From Yersinia massiliensis CCUG 53443 (GTDB taxonomy: Bacteria > Pseudomonadota > Gammaproteobacteria > Enterobacterales > Enterobacteriaceae), in NCBI RefSeq assembly GCF_000312485.1, contig NZ_HE997651.1, forward strand, positions 1 to 64,000: 64,000 nucleotides of DNA, written 5' to 3'. Both the position numbers and the translations under genes were made by a program. This document shows positions 27,401 through 38,030 of the stretch, in pieces. The notes under the pieces were generated by a model. That model was given only the letters and a program-made list of their open reading frames with translations, was not told where the DNA came from and searched no databases. Position 1 is the stretch's first letter, and each line of letters starts with the position of its first letter.

Positions 27401-29425
27401 ATGCGATTAAATCCCAGCCAACAACAAGCCGTCGAATTCGTCACCGGACCCTGTCTGGTGTTGGCCGGTGCGGGATCGGGTAAAACCCGGGTGATCACCA
27501 ATAAGATTGCTCATCTAATACGCCAGTGTGGTTATCAGCCAAAACATATCGCAGCGGTGACTTTTACCAATAAAGCCGCGCGTGAGATGAAAGAACGTGT
27601 AGCCCAAACTTTGGGGCGTAAAGAATCCCGTGGTTTGATGATTGCGACCTTCCATACGTTAGGATTGGAGATCATCAAAAAAGAGTATACGGCGCTGGGG
27701 ATGAAATCTAACTTCTCGTTGTTCGATGCGCAGGACCAAATGGGGCTATTGAAGGATTTGACCCACAAGTGGCTGGAAGATGATAAAGCACTCCTGCAAC
27801 AACTGATCTCAGCGATCTCCAATTGGAAGAATGATCTGCTTGATCCCGCCGGTGCTGCCGCATTAGCGCGATCCGAGCGTGATAAATTGTTCGTTCATTG
27901 TTATGGCTTATACGACGCTCATCTGAAAGCCTGTAATGTATTGGACTTCGATGACCTTATCTCTCTGCCGACGCTACTGCTGCAAAATAATTTGGAAGTG
28001 CGGGAGCGTTGGCAAAATCGCCTGCGTTACCTATTAGTAGATGAATACCAAGATACCAACACTAGCCAATACCATATGGTGAAACTGCTGGTGGGAAGCA
28101 GAGCACGTTTTACTGTGGTGGGTGATGATGATCAATCAATCTATTCATGGCGAGGTGCACGGCCACAGAATCTGGTGTTGTTGAACGAAGATTTCCCTCA
28201 GTTACAGGTGATTAAGCTGGAGCAAAATTACCGTTCTTCAGGACGAATTCTAAAAGCGGCGAACATCCTGATTGCCAATAACCCACACGTTTTTGAGAAG
28301 AAACTCTTTTCTGAGCTGGAGTATGGCGATGAGTTAAAAGTCATTACTGCCAATAATGAAGACCATGAAGCCGAGAGAGTCGTCGGTGAGCTAATCGCTC
28401 ATCACTTTGTTAAAAAGACGCAGTACAGTGACTATGCCATCTTGTATCGAGGTAACCATCAGTCGCGTCTATTTGAAAAGTTATTGATGCAAAACCGTAT
28501 CCCTTATCGTATCTCGGGTGGAGATTCGTTTTTCTCACGCCCAGAGATTAAGGATTTACTGGCTTATTTGCGGGTCTTGACCAATCAAGATGATGACAGT
28601 GCATTTATGCGTATTGTTAATACGCCAAAGCGTGAGATAGGGTCGGCGACTATCCAAAAATTGGGTGAATGGGCTAATTTGCGTAATAAAAGCCTATTTC
28701 GTGCCAGTTTTGATTTGGGTTTGGGTGAGCATCTAAAAGGCCGTGGTTTGGAGTCATTGCAGCGATTCACGCACTGGATGGATGCCATTATTCGGTTGGT
28801 CGAACGCGAGCCAGTGGCGGCAGTACGGGATTTGATCCACGGTGTCGATTATGAGAGCTGGCTGTACGAAACATCCCCGAGTCCGAAAGCCGCTGAAATG
28901 CGGATGAAGAACGTAAACCTATTATTTAGCTGGATGACCGAGATGTTAGAAGGGTCGGAGCTAAATGAGCCGATGTCGCTGACGCAGGTCGTAACACGCT
29001 TTACACTGCGCGACATGATGGAGCGGGGGGAAAGTGATGGCGAACTGGATCAAGTCCAATTAATGACACTGCATGCCTCGAAAGGGCTGGAATTCCCTTA
29101 TGTGTTCTTAGTTGGGATGGAAGAAGGTTTACTGCCGCACCAAAGCAGTATTGATGAAGATAATGTCGATGAAGAACGGCGGCTGGCATATGTGGGTATC
29201 ACCCGTGCCCAGCGCGAGCTGTTCTTTACCTTGTGCAAAGAGCGGCGTCAGTATGGTGAGTTGATACGGCCTGAGCCTAGCCGCTTCCTGATGGAGTTAC
29301 CGCAGGATGATTTGCAATGGGAAAATGAGCGTAAAGTCGTTAGCCCACAAGAGCGGATGCAAAAAGGCCAGAGTCATCTGGCCAATATTCGTGCTCAGTT
29401 AGCAAATGCGAAGAAACAGCCTTGA
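27401..29425 (+). CDS. rep: ATP-dependent DNA helicase Rep
   Basis: This 674-residue SF1A helicase (E. coli 673) unwinds DNA 3' to 5' and clears proteins ahead of the replisome. Motif I is AGAGSGKTR (22-30), motif [10 protein letters not shown], motif [16 protein letters not shown], motif [15 protein letters not shown] and motif [12 protein letters not shown]. It converges with the polygalacturonase gene, from which it is separated by 43 bases holding a hairpin. Confidence 0.97.
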   Translation: MRLNPSQQQAVEFVTGPCLVLAGAGSGKTRVITNKIAHLIRQCGYQPKHIAAVTFTNKAAREMKERVAQTLGRKESRGLMIATFHTLGLEIIKKEYTALGMKSNFSLFDAQDQMGLLKDLTHKWLEDDKALLQQLISAISNWKNDLLDPAGAAALARSERDKLFVHCYGLYDAHLKACNVLDFDDLISLPTLLLQNNLEVRERWQNRLRYLLVDEYQDTNTSQYHMVKLLVGSRARFTVVGDDDQSIYSWRGARPQNLVLLNEDFPQLQVIKLEQNYRSSGRILKAANILIANNPHVFEKKLFSELEYGDELKVITANNEDHEAERVVGELIAHHFVKKTQYSDYAILYRGNHQSRLFEKLLMQNRIPYRISGGDSFFSRPEIKDLLAYLRVLTNQDDDSAFMRIVNTPKREIGSATIQKLGEWANLRNKSLFRASFDLGLGEHLKGRGLESLQRFTHWMDAIIRLVEREPVAAVRDLIHGVDYESWLYETSPSPKAAEMRMKNVNLLFSWMTEMLEGSELNEPMSLTQVVTRFTLRDMMERGESDGELDQVQLMTLHASKGLEFPYVFLVGMEEGLLPHQSSIDEDNVDEERRLAYVGITRAQRELFFTLCKERRQYGELIRPEPSRFLMELPQDDLQWENERKVVSPQERMQKGQSHLANIRAQLANAKKQP

Positions 29426-29436
29426 GTATGTGCTGA

Positions 29437-29457
29437 ATGGGCAGATGACCTGCCCAT
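29437..29457. terminator. Hairpin between convergent rep and polygalacturonase genes
   Basis: A perfect 8-bp stem (ATGGGCAG / CTGCCCAT) with a 5-base loop fills most of the 43-base gap. T-runs are short on both sides, so termination efficiency is uncertain. Confidence 0.5.
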
Positions 29458-29468
29458 GCGTTTACGGA

Positions 29469-31295
29469 TTAAGGCGCAACTTGCTTACCATCAACAGTGA
29501 CGTTTTTCACATCGCTAAAATGCCATGGTGTCTCACCACGCAATTCAGTAAAGACCACATTGTTAAACTCACTGTCACGTAAATCACTGATTGCTGTTGG
29601 CGTCACCTGCTTTAATTGCACATTATTGACATGCACTAAGCGGTGCCAAGCCTGATTCGCTGAATCGCCTTTGATTTCAATTGAGGCATTTTTGCCGGTG
29701 GTATTATCCACCGTCACATTATTTAAGGTGAAATCATAGAATTGAGCTGGAACTTTCGCCGGTGGGTAATCAATGTTGGCGTTGCTATCAGCATAATCCA
29801 GTGTCATGACCATCACTTGTTTTGCTAGATCGCGCATTGCATTGTTACGGAATGTAACATTGCGTGCGCCACCACCAATAGTGCTGGTGCTCTTGGCGCG
29901 CAAGCCGATGTCGGTCAGGTACATCACATTATTTTCAGCCAGAATATCTTCAATCCAAGCACCGGTATGGCTACCGGTGACAATGGCGCCGTGTCCCATG
30001 CGGAAATAGTTATTGAATAGCCATGCGCCTTTCATCGGCTCTTGTTCCAGTGCTTTCTCACCGGTGCCCGCAGCAAAATTGATGCAGTCATCGCCGGTAT
30101 CAAAAAAGTTGTTAAACACCATCACATTTTGGCTATTGCCGAACTCAATACCATCTCCATTGTTAGCATCATAAGTTTGATGGACTAAACCATTAGCCAC
30201 CACATTATGGTTTTCCAGATTCATGATGCCGTGGAACGCGGGGTTACGGACAGTGAAACCGGCCAAGTAAACGTTCTCGACTCCGCGTAATGTCATCAGG
30301 CTGGAGCGGCGTTGACCATAAGCATTTTTCAAATCCATACCTTCGGAAACGGCTTTCTCGACCTGATTTTTCGCCAGAATACCGTCTTCATGTACTTTGC
30401 TGTTTTTACTCGCCACATATTGCGGCAATGGACGACCTAGCTCATCCGTAATTTCAGCGGTTTTGGCTCTTTGCCAACCATTACCGTCAATGGTGCCTGA
30501 ACCTGTAATTCGGATATTACGGAATGTGCCAGGCTTGCTGCTATTAGGATTGATGGCATTGATCAGTGAGGCGGGGCGCTCAATCGTTGAGTAAGGATAG
30601 AGGCGGTAGCCAGCCGGATAGTCATCCGGGTTATCTGAACCCAGTAACGTGGAGCCAGCCTGCAGATTAAGGGTCATATCACTCTTTAGCCAAAGTGCGC
30701 CGCTTTTGTAGGTACCTGCAGGGATATCGACTCGACAACCCGGTTTGCAGCTATCAATGGCTTGCTGGATCGCTTTGGTGTTCAACGACTTACCATCATC
30801 AATGGCACCAAAGTCACGGATGTTGACAATCTGTGGCTTCGCACTGGTTTTGGCATTAACAGGCTGGCTAGCTGCAGATAATGTGCCGTCAGCATACTGT
30901 GCTTTGACCGTAAATTGATAGCGAGTATCTGGCTTCAGGCCGTCCACAGTGAAATTCTGGAGCACAATTTTATGTTGAAAATTCTCTTTATCATTCGCGT
31001 AGAAGTTATCCATATAGGGCTTCGCGGGTGAGAATTTATCATTGTTATCACTGGCCTTACCCAACAATTTTCCAGCAGAGTAAATCTGGTAATCAACAAT
31101 TTTTCGGGTATCTTCCGGCGCTTTCCAAACTAAAACAATGCTGCTCTCGTCATAGGCGAGAGTGGGGACCTGTAGCTGCTGAGGGGCATCGTGGCTCGTT
31201 GATTTAGCGGCCATTGCCAAGGGAGATCCGACCATCAGACTGGAGATAATCACCAACATACCTGCTGTATGTGGGCGTTGAAGCTGTGCTCGCAT
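29469..31295 (-). CDS. pehX: Secreted exo-polygalacturonase (GH28, PehX-like)
   Basis: This 608-residue enzyme has a signal peptide (1-29), a fibronectin type III domain (about 41-150) and a GH28 right-handed beta-helix. Catalytic-site motifs are complete: NGDGIEF (379-385), DTGDDCINF (399-407), GHGAIVTGS (434-442) and LRAKS (465-469). Dickeya PehX (about 600 residues), an exo-poly-alpha-D-galacturonosidase releasing digalacturonate from pectate, has the same architecture. It sits between rep and gppA, which are neighbours in E. coli, so it is an accessory insertion. A KdgR-like box lies 79-97 bases upstream of its start. The exact product released cannot be told from sequence. Confidence 0.9.
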   Translation of the reverse strand: MRAQLQRPHTAGMLVIISSLMVGSPLAMAAKSTSHDAPQQLQVPTLAYDESSIVLVWKAPEDTRKIVDYQIYSAGKLLGKASDNNDKFSPAKPYMDNFYANDKENFQHKIVLQNFTVDGLKPDTRYQFTVKAQYADGTLSAASQPVNAKTSAKPQIVNIRDFGAIDDGKSLNTKAIQQAIDSCKPGCRVDIPAGTYKSGALWLKSDMTLNLQAGSTLLGSDNPDDYPAGYRLYPYSTIERPASLINAINPNSSKPGTFRNIRITGSGTIDGNGWQRAKTAEITDELGRPLPQYVASKNSKVHEDGILAKNQVEKAVSEGMDLKNAYGQRRSSLMTLRGVENVYLAGFTVRNPAFHGIMNLENHNVVANGLVHQTYDANNGDGIEFGNSQNVMVFNNFFDTGDDCINFAAGTGEKALEQEPMKGAWLFNNYFRMGHGAIVTGSHTGAWIEDILAENNVMYLTDIGLRAKSTSTIGGGARNVTFRNNAMRDLAKQVMVMTLDYADSNANIDYPPAKVPAQFYDFTLNNVTVDNTTGKNASIEIKGDSANQAWHRLVHVNNVQLKQVTPTAISDLRDSEFNNVVFTELRGETPWHFSDVKNVTVDGKQVAP

Positions 31296-31373
31296 TATTG
31301 TTCCTCATAAAAGACTGAAAATTTGGACACAGCGTCCTTTGCCAGATGGCGGTATAGAAACCCATTATTCAAT

Positions 31374-31392
31374 ATAGAAACGCTGTTTTATA
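31374..31392. promoter_or_regulatory. KdgR-like operator upstream of polygalacturonase
   Basis: ATAGAAACGCTGTTTTATA matches the core RAAAYRNYRTTTY of the enterobacterial KdgR box at every position and is a near-palindrome. KdgR represses pectinolysis genes until 2-keto-3-deoxygluconate accumulates. A site here would repress pehX. Confidence 0.65.
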
Positions 31393-31497
31393 AAAATACA
31401 CACATTGTTTCTGTTTTAAGCTGGGGACGATCACATTCTGAGGGTTTCAGTTTTTTTGTCTGAGGTAACATGAGGTTGATCATGAAGAGGAAGATGA

Positions 31498-31520
31498 TTG
31501 GGTGACCAAAAGTCACCCAA
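31498..31520 (-). repeat. Hairpin downstream of gppA
   Basis: Nine-base perfect arms (TTGGGTGAC / GTCACCCAA) enclose a 5-base loop, 12 bases after the gppA stop. No T-run follows on the minus strand, so it may stabilise the rhlB-gppA mRNA end or end transcription only weakly. Confidence 0.5.
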
Positions 31521-31532
31521 CAGAAGAAATTG

Positions 31533-33026
31533 TTAGCTGAGTTCTTCTAATATTAATGGCCACTGGGCATAACTTTGCCAATGACTTTCTTGCTCTAATG
31601 CTTCTGCGCGGTAAGGATGTTGTTGCAGCCAGCCTTGAGGCAACAGCACATAAAGTGCTTCGCCATTCGCCCGTAATCTGACAGCTGGAAGCGTGTCATC
31701 CCGACGGCGGCTGGAGAAGATGATGGCCAGACGTAATAAACGGCACAAATGTTGCGCCATATCGACTGGCAATGCGTTCTGCTGAGTTAACAGCGTCAGA
31801 TCAAGAGCGTCACTCTGATTTTGCAGCAGTGCCGAGAAGAGCCGCTTTTGTGCAGGGGTGAAACCGGGTAGGTCAAGATTGCGAATCAGGTAAGCAGCAT
31901 GTTGGGGAGCATGCTTAAAATCAACACTTAGGCCAATTTCATGGATCAAACAGGTATTTTGCAATAACTCGCGACATCGACCATCGAGATGCCACTCTTT
32001 TTCGACCTGTAGCAAGAAATTATCCGCTAATTTACTGACACGCTTAGCTTGCTCAGTATCGAGTAAATAGCGGCGCTGTAAATTTCGCACAGTGCGACTG
32101 CGAATATCTTGTTCAACCGGCAGATGAAGCATGCCATAAACAAGCCCTTCGCGCAGTGCCCCGCCAGCGAGTGTCATGCTTTCAATCGCTAGCTCTTGGA
32201 ATATCGCTATCAAGATGGACAGGCCACTGGGGAAAACTAACGCTCGTTCCAATGTTAAACCGGGGATTTCCAACTCTTCCAATTTGCCGCACTGAATCGC
32301 TCTTTGCTTGAGTTGCTGCAATTTGGGCAAGGTAATCAGCTCATCCATCCCTTGGGCGACCATGATCTCTTGCAGGGCCTGTACCGTGCCTGAAGCACCG
32401 ACACAGATTTGCCAGCCGTGCTCACGAAAACGTGCGGCAACGGGTTTGATCATCTCGCGAGCAGCGAGCTCAGCACGTTCGAAATTGTCTTTTGCCAGAT
32501 TGCGATCACTAAAATAGCGCTCTAACCAAGTTACACAACCCATTGATAAACTAACTAATATGTTGGCTTGGGCACCATTGCCAGTGACCAACTCCGTACT
32601 ACCACCACCAATGTCAACCACCAGACGTTTCTCTGGCCCACCGGTAGTATGTGCAACACCGTGATAAATGAGCCGAGCTTCTTCTTCGCCGCTGATCACC
32701 TGAATGGGGCAGCCGAGGATCTCGGTTGCCGTTTGCAGAAATTCTTCAGCATTGGACGCTAGACGCAGGGTGGCTGTTGCGACCACGCGAATCTGATCCC
32801 GAGGGATATCCTGTAAACGCTCAGAAAAAAGCTTCAAGCATTGCCAACCGCGTTCCATCGCATCTTGCGATAGGTGATTTTGGCTATCCAAGCCAGCCGC
32901 CAGACGGACCTTTCGCTTAATTCGGGCCAGCGTCTGGATACTTCCTGCCACCTCACGTACTACCAACATATGAAAACTGTTGGAGCCAAGATCGATGGCA
33001 GCATAAAGTGAGGTGGAACTCAGCAT
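31533..33026 (-). CDS. gppA: Guanosine-pentaphosphatase/exopolyphosphatase GppA
   Basis: This 497-residue Ppx/GppA phosphatase (E. coli 494) converts pppGpp to ppGpp in the stringent response. The actin-like ATPase fold begins [17 protein letters not shown], with the phosphate motif [12 protein letters not shown] and the conserved [11 protein letters not shown]-terminal HD-like helical domain includes [24 protein letters not shown]. It starts 8 bases after rhlB and is probably co-transcribed with it. Confidence 0.96.
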   Translation of the reverse strand: MLSSTSLYAAIDLGSNSFHMLVVREVAGSIQTLARIKRKVRLAAGLDSQNHLSQDAMERGWQCLKLFSERLQDIPRDQIRVVATATLRLASNAEEFLQTATEILGCPIQVISGEEEARLIYHGVAHTTGGPEKRLVVDIGGGSTELVTGNGAQANILVSLSMGCVTWLERYFSDRNLAKDNFERAELAAREMIKPVAARFREHGWQICVGASGTVQALQEIMVAQGMDELITLPKLQQLKQRAIQCGKLEELEIPGLTLERALVFPSGLSILIAIFQELAIESMTLAGGALREGLVYGMLHLPVEQDIRSRTVRNLQRRYLLDTEQAKRVSKLADNFLLQVEKEWHLDGRCRELLQNTCLIHEIGLSVDFKHAPQHAAYLIRNLDLPGFTPAQKRLFSALLQNQSDALDLTLLTQQNALPVDMAQHLCRLLRLAIIFSSRRRDDTLPAVRLRANGEALYVLLPQGWLQQHPYRAEALEQESHWQSYAQWPLILEELS

Positions 33027-33034
33027 CGTTTTTA

Positions 33035-34321
33035 TCAGCTCGGTCGCTTACGGTTATTCCGTGGTGCACCACTACGGCGTGGGGCAGAGTTACGGCGTGG
33101 GCCATTCCCAGTACGGGGACGAGCCAAACGTTTCGGCGCCGGTAAATCCGTTAATAGCGCATCGCTATTATATTTGCTGACCGGAATGCTATGACCTGTG
33201 TAGGTCTCGATAGCCGGTAAGTTTAACGCATATTCTTCACAGGCCAGACTGATGGAATGACCACTTTCGCCTGCTCGGCCAGTACGGCCAATGCGGTGAA
33301 CATAGTCTTCGCAATCGTCAGGCAGATCGTAGTTGAAGACATGGGTAACCAGCGGGATATGCAGGCCACGTGCCGCAACGTCGGTGGCAACCAGAATATC
33401 GATATCACCTTTGGTGAAGTCTTCCAGAATCCGCAGGCGTTTTTTCTGCGCAACATCACCTGTCAGTAAACCGACACGATGACCGTCAGCAGCCAAATGG
33501 CCCCAGATCTCTTCACAGCGATGCTTGGTATTAGCAAAAATAATGCAGCGGTCAGGCCATTCTTCTTCAATCAACGTCTGAAGTAGACGCATTTTTTCTT
33601 CATTTGAAGGGTAGAACAGCTCTTCTTTGATGCGGTGGCCGGTTTTTTGTAACGGTTCCACTTCAACATATTCCGCATTATTCATCTGTTCGAAGGCCAG
33701 TTCGCGTACACGGTACGAAAGTGTGGCAGAGAACAGCATGTTCAAACGTTTTTCAGCGGATGGCATACGGCGGAACAGCCAGCGGATATCTTTGATAAAG
33801 CCCAAATCGTACATACGATCTGCTTCATCCAAGACCACGACCTGAATCGCACCGAGGTTAATATAATTTTGTTTTGCGTAATCGATTAAACGGCCAGTTG
33901 TCCCGATCAGGATATCAACGCCACTTTCCAGCACTTTAAGCTGTTTATCGTAGCCGTCGCCCCCATACGCTAAGCCTAATTTCAGCCCTGTCGCTTGGGA
34001 AAGTGACTCTGCATCGGAGTGAATTTGCACTGCCAATTCACGCGTGGGTGCCATAATCAACGCACGAGGTTGATTCGTCTGGCGACCCTCTTCTGCCGGG
34101 TTAGAAAGCAAATAATGGAAAGTAGACGCTAAGAAAGCCAGCGTCTTGCCGGTTCCTGTTTGCGCCTGACCCGCGACATCACGCCCAGAAAGGGTGAGTG
34201 GCAATGCTAACGCCTGAATCGGCGTGCAATACTCAAACCCTTTTCTTTCAAGAGCTTGAGTAACTAGCGGGTGCAGGGCGAAGTCGGAAAACTTCTGTTC
34301 GGTCAAGTGTGTTTTGCTCAT
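33035..34321 (-). CDS. rhlB: ATP-dependent RNA helicase RhlB
   Basis: This 428-residue DEAD-box helicase (E. coli 421) is a component of the RNA degradosome. Motif I is AQTGTGKT (53-60), motif II DEAD (165-168), motif III SAT, and motif [13 protein letters not shown] basic Arg/Pro/Asn-rich tail (about 395-428) follows and is probably the RNA-binding extension. It is divergent from trxA with a gap of 118 bases. Confidence 0.97.
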   Translation of the reverse strand: MSKTHLTEQKFSDFALHPLVTQALERKGFEYCTPIQALALPLTLSGRDVAGQAQTGTGKTLAFLASTFHYLLSNPAEEGRQTNQPRALIMAPTRELAVQIHSDAESLSQATGLKLGLAYGGDGYDKQLKVLESGVDILIGTTGRLIDYAKQNYINLGAIQVVVLDEADRMYDLGFIKDIRWLFRRMPSAEKRLNMLFSATLSYRVRELAFEQMNNAEYVEVEPLQKTGHRIKEELFYPSNEEKMRLLQTLIEEEWPDRCIIFANTKHRCEEIWGHLAADGHRVGLLTGDVAQKKRLRILEDFTKGDIDILVATDVAARGLHIPLVTHVFNYDLPDDCEDYVHRIGRTGRAGESGHSISLACEEYALNLPAIETYTGHSIPVSKYNSDALLTDLPAPKRLARPRTGNGPRRNSAPRRSGAPRNNRKRPS

Positions 34322-34439
34322 AGTGTGGTAGAATATCAGCTAACTATTGCTTTACGAAAGCGTATCCGGTGAAATAAAGTCATCCTATTGTTGGTTAATG
34401 CTACACCAACGAGGTAGACACAATCCTTTGGAGTAGAAC

Positions 34440-34766
34440 ATGAGCGATAAAATTATTCACCTGAGTGATGAAAGTTTCGACACTGACGTACTGAAAGCTG
34501 ACGGTCCGGTTCTGGTCGATTTTTGGGCTGAATGGTGTGGTCCGTGCAAGATGATTGCTCCGATTCTGGATGAAATTGCTGAAGAGTATGAAGGTCGATT
34601 GACCATCACTAAGCTGAATATTGATGACAATGTGGCGACGGCACCTAAATTCGGTATCCGTGGCATTCCTACGCTGTTGTTATTCAAAGACGGTCAAGTT
34701 GCGGCCACGAAGGTGGGAGCCTTATCTAAAGGCCAGTTGAAAGCATTCTTGGATGCCAATCTGTAA
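34440..34766 (+). CDS. trxA: Thioredoxin 1
   Basis: This 108-residue thioredoxin has the active site WCGPCK (C33, C36), the conserved cis-Pro in RGIPTLLLF and the C-terminal [17 protein letters not shown]. It reduces disulfides in many cytoplasmic enzymes. TTTGGAG lies 6-8 bases before the ATG. It precedes rho, as in E. coli. Confidence 0.98.
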   Translation: MSDKIIHLSDESFDTDVLKADGPVLVDFWAEWCGPCKMIAPILDEIAEEYEGRLTITKLNIDDNVATAPKFGIRGIPTLLLFKDGQVAATKVGALSKGQLKAFLDANL

Positions 34767-34792
34767 GCGGCTTTAAACAGCCTAAACCCAAA

Positions 34793-34915
34793 TATTTCAA
34801 GATGCGTCGCCAGTGGCAAGCAAGAGAATTCCGATAAGCTAACAGCCTATCAGTTAGCCGGAATGCAGTGAGCAGTCAATGCGGCAGTACCTTGAAAGAG
34901 GGTAGGTATAGCTGG
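34793..34915. repeat. Palindromic repeat element after trxA
   Basis: Near its ends the segment has TTTCAAG and CTTGAAA. In the middle, ATTCCG and GCTAAC pair with GTTAGC and CGGAAT, so the whole can fold into one long hairpin. This is the pattern of Yersinia ERIC- or YPAL-type miniature elements, but it is too diverged for me to assign a family. Confidence 0.55.
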
Positions 34916-35047
34916 GTGTGTAGCGGCAGTTGTGATTTCTCACACTGACCGCTAGACGCCTGCAAAGAAGCGTGTTAAGTTTACTTCACTGCGTATAAAA
35001 CTTTCCTGTGTATTCAATCCGGGTTTGTAGCATCTAGCTTAATTCTT

Positions 35048-35101
35048 TAGTACCTATTAAATCTGTAGTACCTATTAGATCTGTAGTATCTATTAAGTTT
35101 G
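35048..35101 (+). repeat. 3 x 18-bp tandem repeat in the rho leader region
   Basis: Three consecutive 18-mers (35048-35065, 35066-35083, 35084-35101) follow the pattern TAGTACCTATTAAATCTG. Copy 2 differs from copy 1 at one base and copy 3 at a few. Confidence 0.85.
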
Positions 35102-35371
35102 AATCTAAGATTTACTCTATGTCGAAATAATGTGTGTTGAGAATAATGATGAACTCAATCAGTTTTTTGACAATCTAACGGTTTTACAAAATCAGTCGAA
35201 GGCACTTTCAATCTTTTTACCGTTGAGTCGCGCAAATCTCGCGTAAGTGATTACTTGCGTAGTTTGTCTAAGGCCGGTGATTGAATGTCCCATTAAACAG
35301 GCACGGATGACGCTGCCATACCATTCACGACCATAGTTCGAGACATACCCCGAGTTTAAGAACCCACCATT

Positions 35372-36631
35372 ATGAATCTTACCGAATTAAAGAACACGCC
35401 GGTTTCTGATCTGATAACACTTGGCGAAAATATGGGGCTGGAAAACCTAGCCCGGATGCGTAAACAAGATATTATTTTCTCTATTCTTAAGCAGCATGCG
35501 AAAAGTGGAGAAGATATCTTCGGTGACGGTGTGTTGGAGATATTGCAGGATGGATTTGGTTTCCTCCGCTCTGCAGACAGCTCCTACCTCGCCGGTCCCG
35601 ACGACATCTATGTATCCCCAAGCCAAATTCGCCGTTTCAACCTCCGCACTGGTGATACCGTTGCCGGTAAGATTCGTCCGCCTAAAGAAGGTGAGCGTTA
35701 TTTTGCATTGTTGAAAGTTAACGAAGTTAACTATGACAAACCGGAAAACGCCCGTAACAAAATCCTGTTCGAAAACTTAACCCCACTGCATGCTAACTCT
35801 CGTTTACGTATGGAACGTGGTAATGGTTCGACAGAAGATTTAACTGCTCGCGTACTGGATTTGGCATCGCCAATCGGTCGTGGGCAACGTGGTCTGATTG
35901 TGGCTCCGCCTAAAGCGGGTAAAACTATGCTGTTGCAGAATATTGCAACCAGCATCGCTTATAACCACCCTGATTGCGTATTGATGGTCTTGCTGATTGA
36001 CGAACGTCCGGAAGAAGTCACCGAGATGCAACGTCTGGTTAAAGGTGAAGTGATCGCTTCTACCTTTGATGAGCCAGCATCCCGTCACGTTCAAGTCGCT
36101 GAAATGGTCATTGAAAAAGCAAAACGTCTGGTTGAGCATAAAAAAGACGTTATCATCCTGCTGGACTCCATTACCCGTTTAGCGCGTGCCTATAACACCG
36201 TTGTTCCTGCTTCAGGCAAGGTGCTGACTGGTGGTGTGGATGCGAACGCCTTACACCGTCCTAAGCGTTTCTTCGGTGCTGCACGTAATGTTGAAGAGGG
36301 CGGGAGCCTGACCATCATTGCCACCGCGTTGGTTGATACCGGTTCTAAAATGGATGAAGTCATCTATGAAGAATTTAAAGGTACAGGCAACATGGAACTG
36401 CACTTGTCCCGCAAAATTGCGGAAAAACGTGTCTTCCCAGCGATTGATTTCAACCGCTCAGGTACGCGTAAAGAAGAGTTGCTGACCACCACTGAAGAGC
36501 TGCAAAAAATGTGGATCTTGCGCCGTATTCTTCATCCAATGGGTGAAATCGATGCGATGGAGTTCCTTATCAGCAAGCTGGCAACCGCGAAAACCAACGA
36601 TCAGTTCTTCGATAATATGAGACGCTCATAA
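35372..36631 (+). CDS. rho: Transcription termination factor Rho
   Basis: This 419-residue protein has the E. coli length. The N-terminal domain is followed by a cold-shock-like primary RNA site with RNP1 DGFGFLR (60-66). The ATPase domain has Walker A APPKAGKT (178-185), Walker [14 protein letters not shown], and the Q- and R-loop region [21 protein letters not shown]. It acts as a hexameric RNA translocase. A long leader precedes it and a terminator follows at 36649. Confidence 0.98.
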   Translation: MNLTELKNTPVSDLITLGENMGLENLARMRKQDIIFSILKQHAKSGEDIFGDGVLEILQDGFGFLRSADSSYLAGPDDIYVSPSQIRRFNLRTGDTVAGKIRPPKEGERYFALLKVNEVNYDKPENARNKILFENLTPLHANSRLRMERGNGSTEDLTARVLDLASPIGRGQRGLIVAPPKAGKTMLLQNIATSIAYNHPDCVLMVLLIDERPEEVTEMQRLVKGEVIASTFDEPASRHVQVAEMVIEKAKRLVEHKKDVIILLDSITRLARAYNTVVPASGKVLTGGVDANALHRPKRFFGAARNVEEGGSLTIIATALVDTGSKMDEVIYEEFKGTGNMELHLSRKIAEKRVFPAIDFNRSGTRKEELLTTTEELQKMWILRRILHPMGEIDAMEFLISKLATAKTNDQFFDNMRRS

Positions 36632-36648
36632 TTTTATCGTATTAACTA

Positions 36649-36677
36649 AAAACGTCACGCTCGTCGTGGCGTTTTTT
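36649..36677 (+). terminator. rho terminator
   Basis: The arms AAACGTCACG and CGTGGCGTTT enclose a 5-base loop, and the stem runs into TTTTTT. It lies 17 bases after the rho stop. Confidence 0.88.
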
Positions 36678-36912
36678 GCTTTTGGAATATACGATAGCCG
36701 AGTTTGCAATTCATTTAGTGAATGACCAGATCAAACTAACGATTATTTTGGTACTTATTCTTAGCGCCAACGAAAAAATACCAAAAAATAGAGTTGGGAA
36801 TAACAAGCAAGGCTGTCATCATATTCAGAAATAACTGAAAGCGTGGCGAAGGCATGGTTTGCGCCAACCTACATGCTAAGCTGATGTAACTTTTTGCAGA
36901 GAGCGGTTAAAC

Positions 36913-38010
36913 GTGAATTTACTCACTATGAGTACTGAGATATTTGTTATATTCCTGTTTTCATTGGCATTTTTATTTGTTGCTCGCAAAGTTGCCAAGA
37001 GAATTGGATTAGTCGATAAACCTAACTATCGCAAACGCCATCAGGGCTTGATCCCATTAGTTGGCGGTATATCCGTGTTCGCGGGTATTTGTTTTACCTT
37101 TCTGATCACCAATCAGCAGATTCCCCATTTCCGTTTATATCTAGGTTGTGCCGGTTTATTAGTCTTCGTCGGTGCGCTAGATGATCGTTTCGATATCAGT
37201 GTAAAAATCAGAGCCTTTGTACAAGCCATGGTCGGTATTGCCATGATGGCGATCGGTGGGCTTTATTTACGTAGCTTAGGGCATACTTTTGGCCCGTGGG
37301 AAATGGTGCTAGGCCCGTTCGGCTATGTTGTGACGTTATTCGCGGTTTGGGCGGCGATCAATGCATTCAATATGGTGGATGGCATAGATGGTCTGCTCGG
37401 CGGCCTATCTTGCGTCTCGTTTGGTGCCATGGGGATTTTGCTGTATCAAAGTGGGCAGATGGCACTGGCGTTATGGTGTTTCGCTATGATTGCCGCAATC
37501 TTGCCGTATATCTTGCTTAACCTCGGGTTGCTCGGGCGTCGCTATAAAGTCTTTATGGGGGATGCCGGCAGCACGTTGATTGGTTTCACTGCCATTTGGA
37601 TGCTGCTGCAAACCACGCAAGGGAATTCACATCCGATTAATCCAGTGACTGCATTATGGATTATCGCCATTCCATTAATGGATATGATCGCCATTATGTA
37701 TCGGCGTCTACGTAAAGGGATGAGTCCTTTCTCTCCTGATCGTCAGCATATCCACCATTTAATTATGCGTGCTGGTTTTACCTCACGGCAGGCTTTTGTG
37801 TTAATTACCCTCGCTGCAGCGATATTAGCGGCGATCGGCGTTATCGGCGAACGGCTCACATTCATCCCTGAATGGGTTATGTTGGCATTATTCTTGCTTG
37901 CATTTCTATTGTACGATTACTGCATCAAACGGGCATGGCGAGTGGCACGTTTTATCAAGCGTATGAAGCGCCGGATGCGTCGTGCATCGCAAAATAAGCA
38001 TGAATCTTAA
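36913..38010 (+). CDS. wecA: UDP-GlcNAc:undecaprenyl-phosphate GlcNAc-1-phosphate transferase WecA
   Basis: This 365-residue polytopic membrane enzyme (E. coli 367) makes lipid I of ECA and primes many O antigens. The conserved DDRFD, NMVDGIDGLLGGLS and the HIHH motif in SPDRQHIHHLIMRAG are intact. A cationic C-terminal tail follows the last membrane segment. It uses a GTG start as the frame and the MNLLT sequence of E. coli require. A 281-base gap with no gene separates it from rho. Confidence 0.97.
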   Translation: MNLLTMSTEIFVIFLFSLAFLFVARKVAKRIGLVDKPNYRKRHQGLIPLVGGISVFAGICFTFLITNQQIPHFRLYLGCAGLLVFVGALDDRFDISVKIRAFVQAMVGIAMMAIGGLYLRSLGHTFGPWEMVLGPFGYVVTLFAVWAAINAFNMVDGIDGLLGGLSCVSFGAMGILLYQSGQMALALWCFAMIAAILPYILLNLGLLGRRYKVFMGDAGSTLIGFTAIWMLLQTTQGNSHPINPVTALWIIAIPLMDMIAIMYRRLRKGMSPFSPDRQHIHHLIMRAGFTSRQAFVLITLAAAILAAIGVIGERLTFIPEWVMLALFLLAFLLYDYCIKRAWRVARFIKRMKRRMRRASQNKHES

Positions 38011-38030
38011 TCAGAGGCTTTTAGGCAGTG

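Larger units (their letters stand above)
34767..35371. other. trxA-rho intergenic/leader region
   Basis: This 605-base gap contains a palindromic element at 34793-34915 and a three-unit tandem repeat at 35048-35101. The remainder is the rho promoter and long untranslated leader, which in E. coli mediates Rho autoregulation. I could not recognise an equivalent of the E. coli rhoL leader peptide; the open frames here are tiny. Confidence 0.5.

Noticed and set aside
35102-35371. An equivalent of the E. coli rhoL leader peptide
   Set aside because: Only frames of up to about nine codons are present, and none resembles the E. coli peptide.
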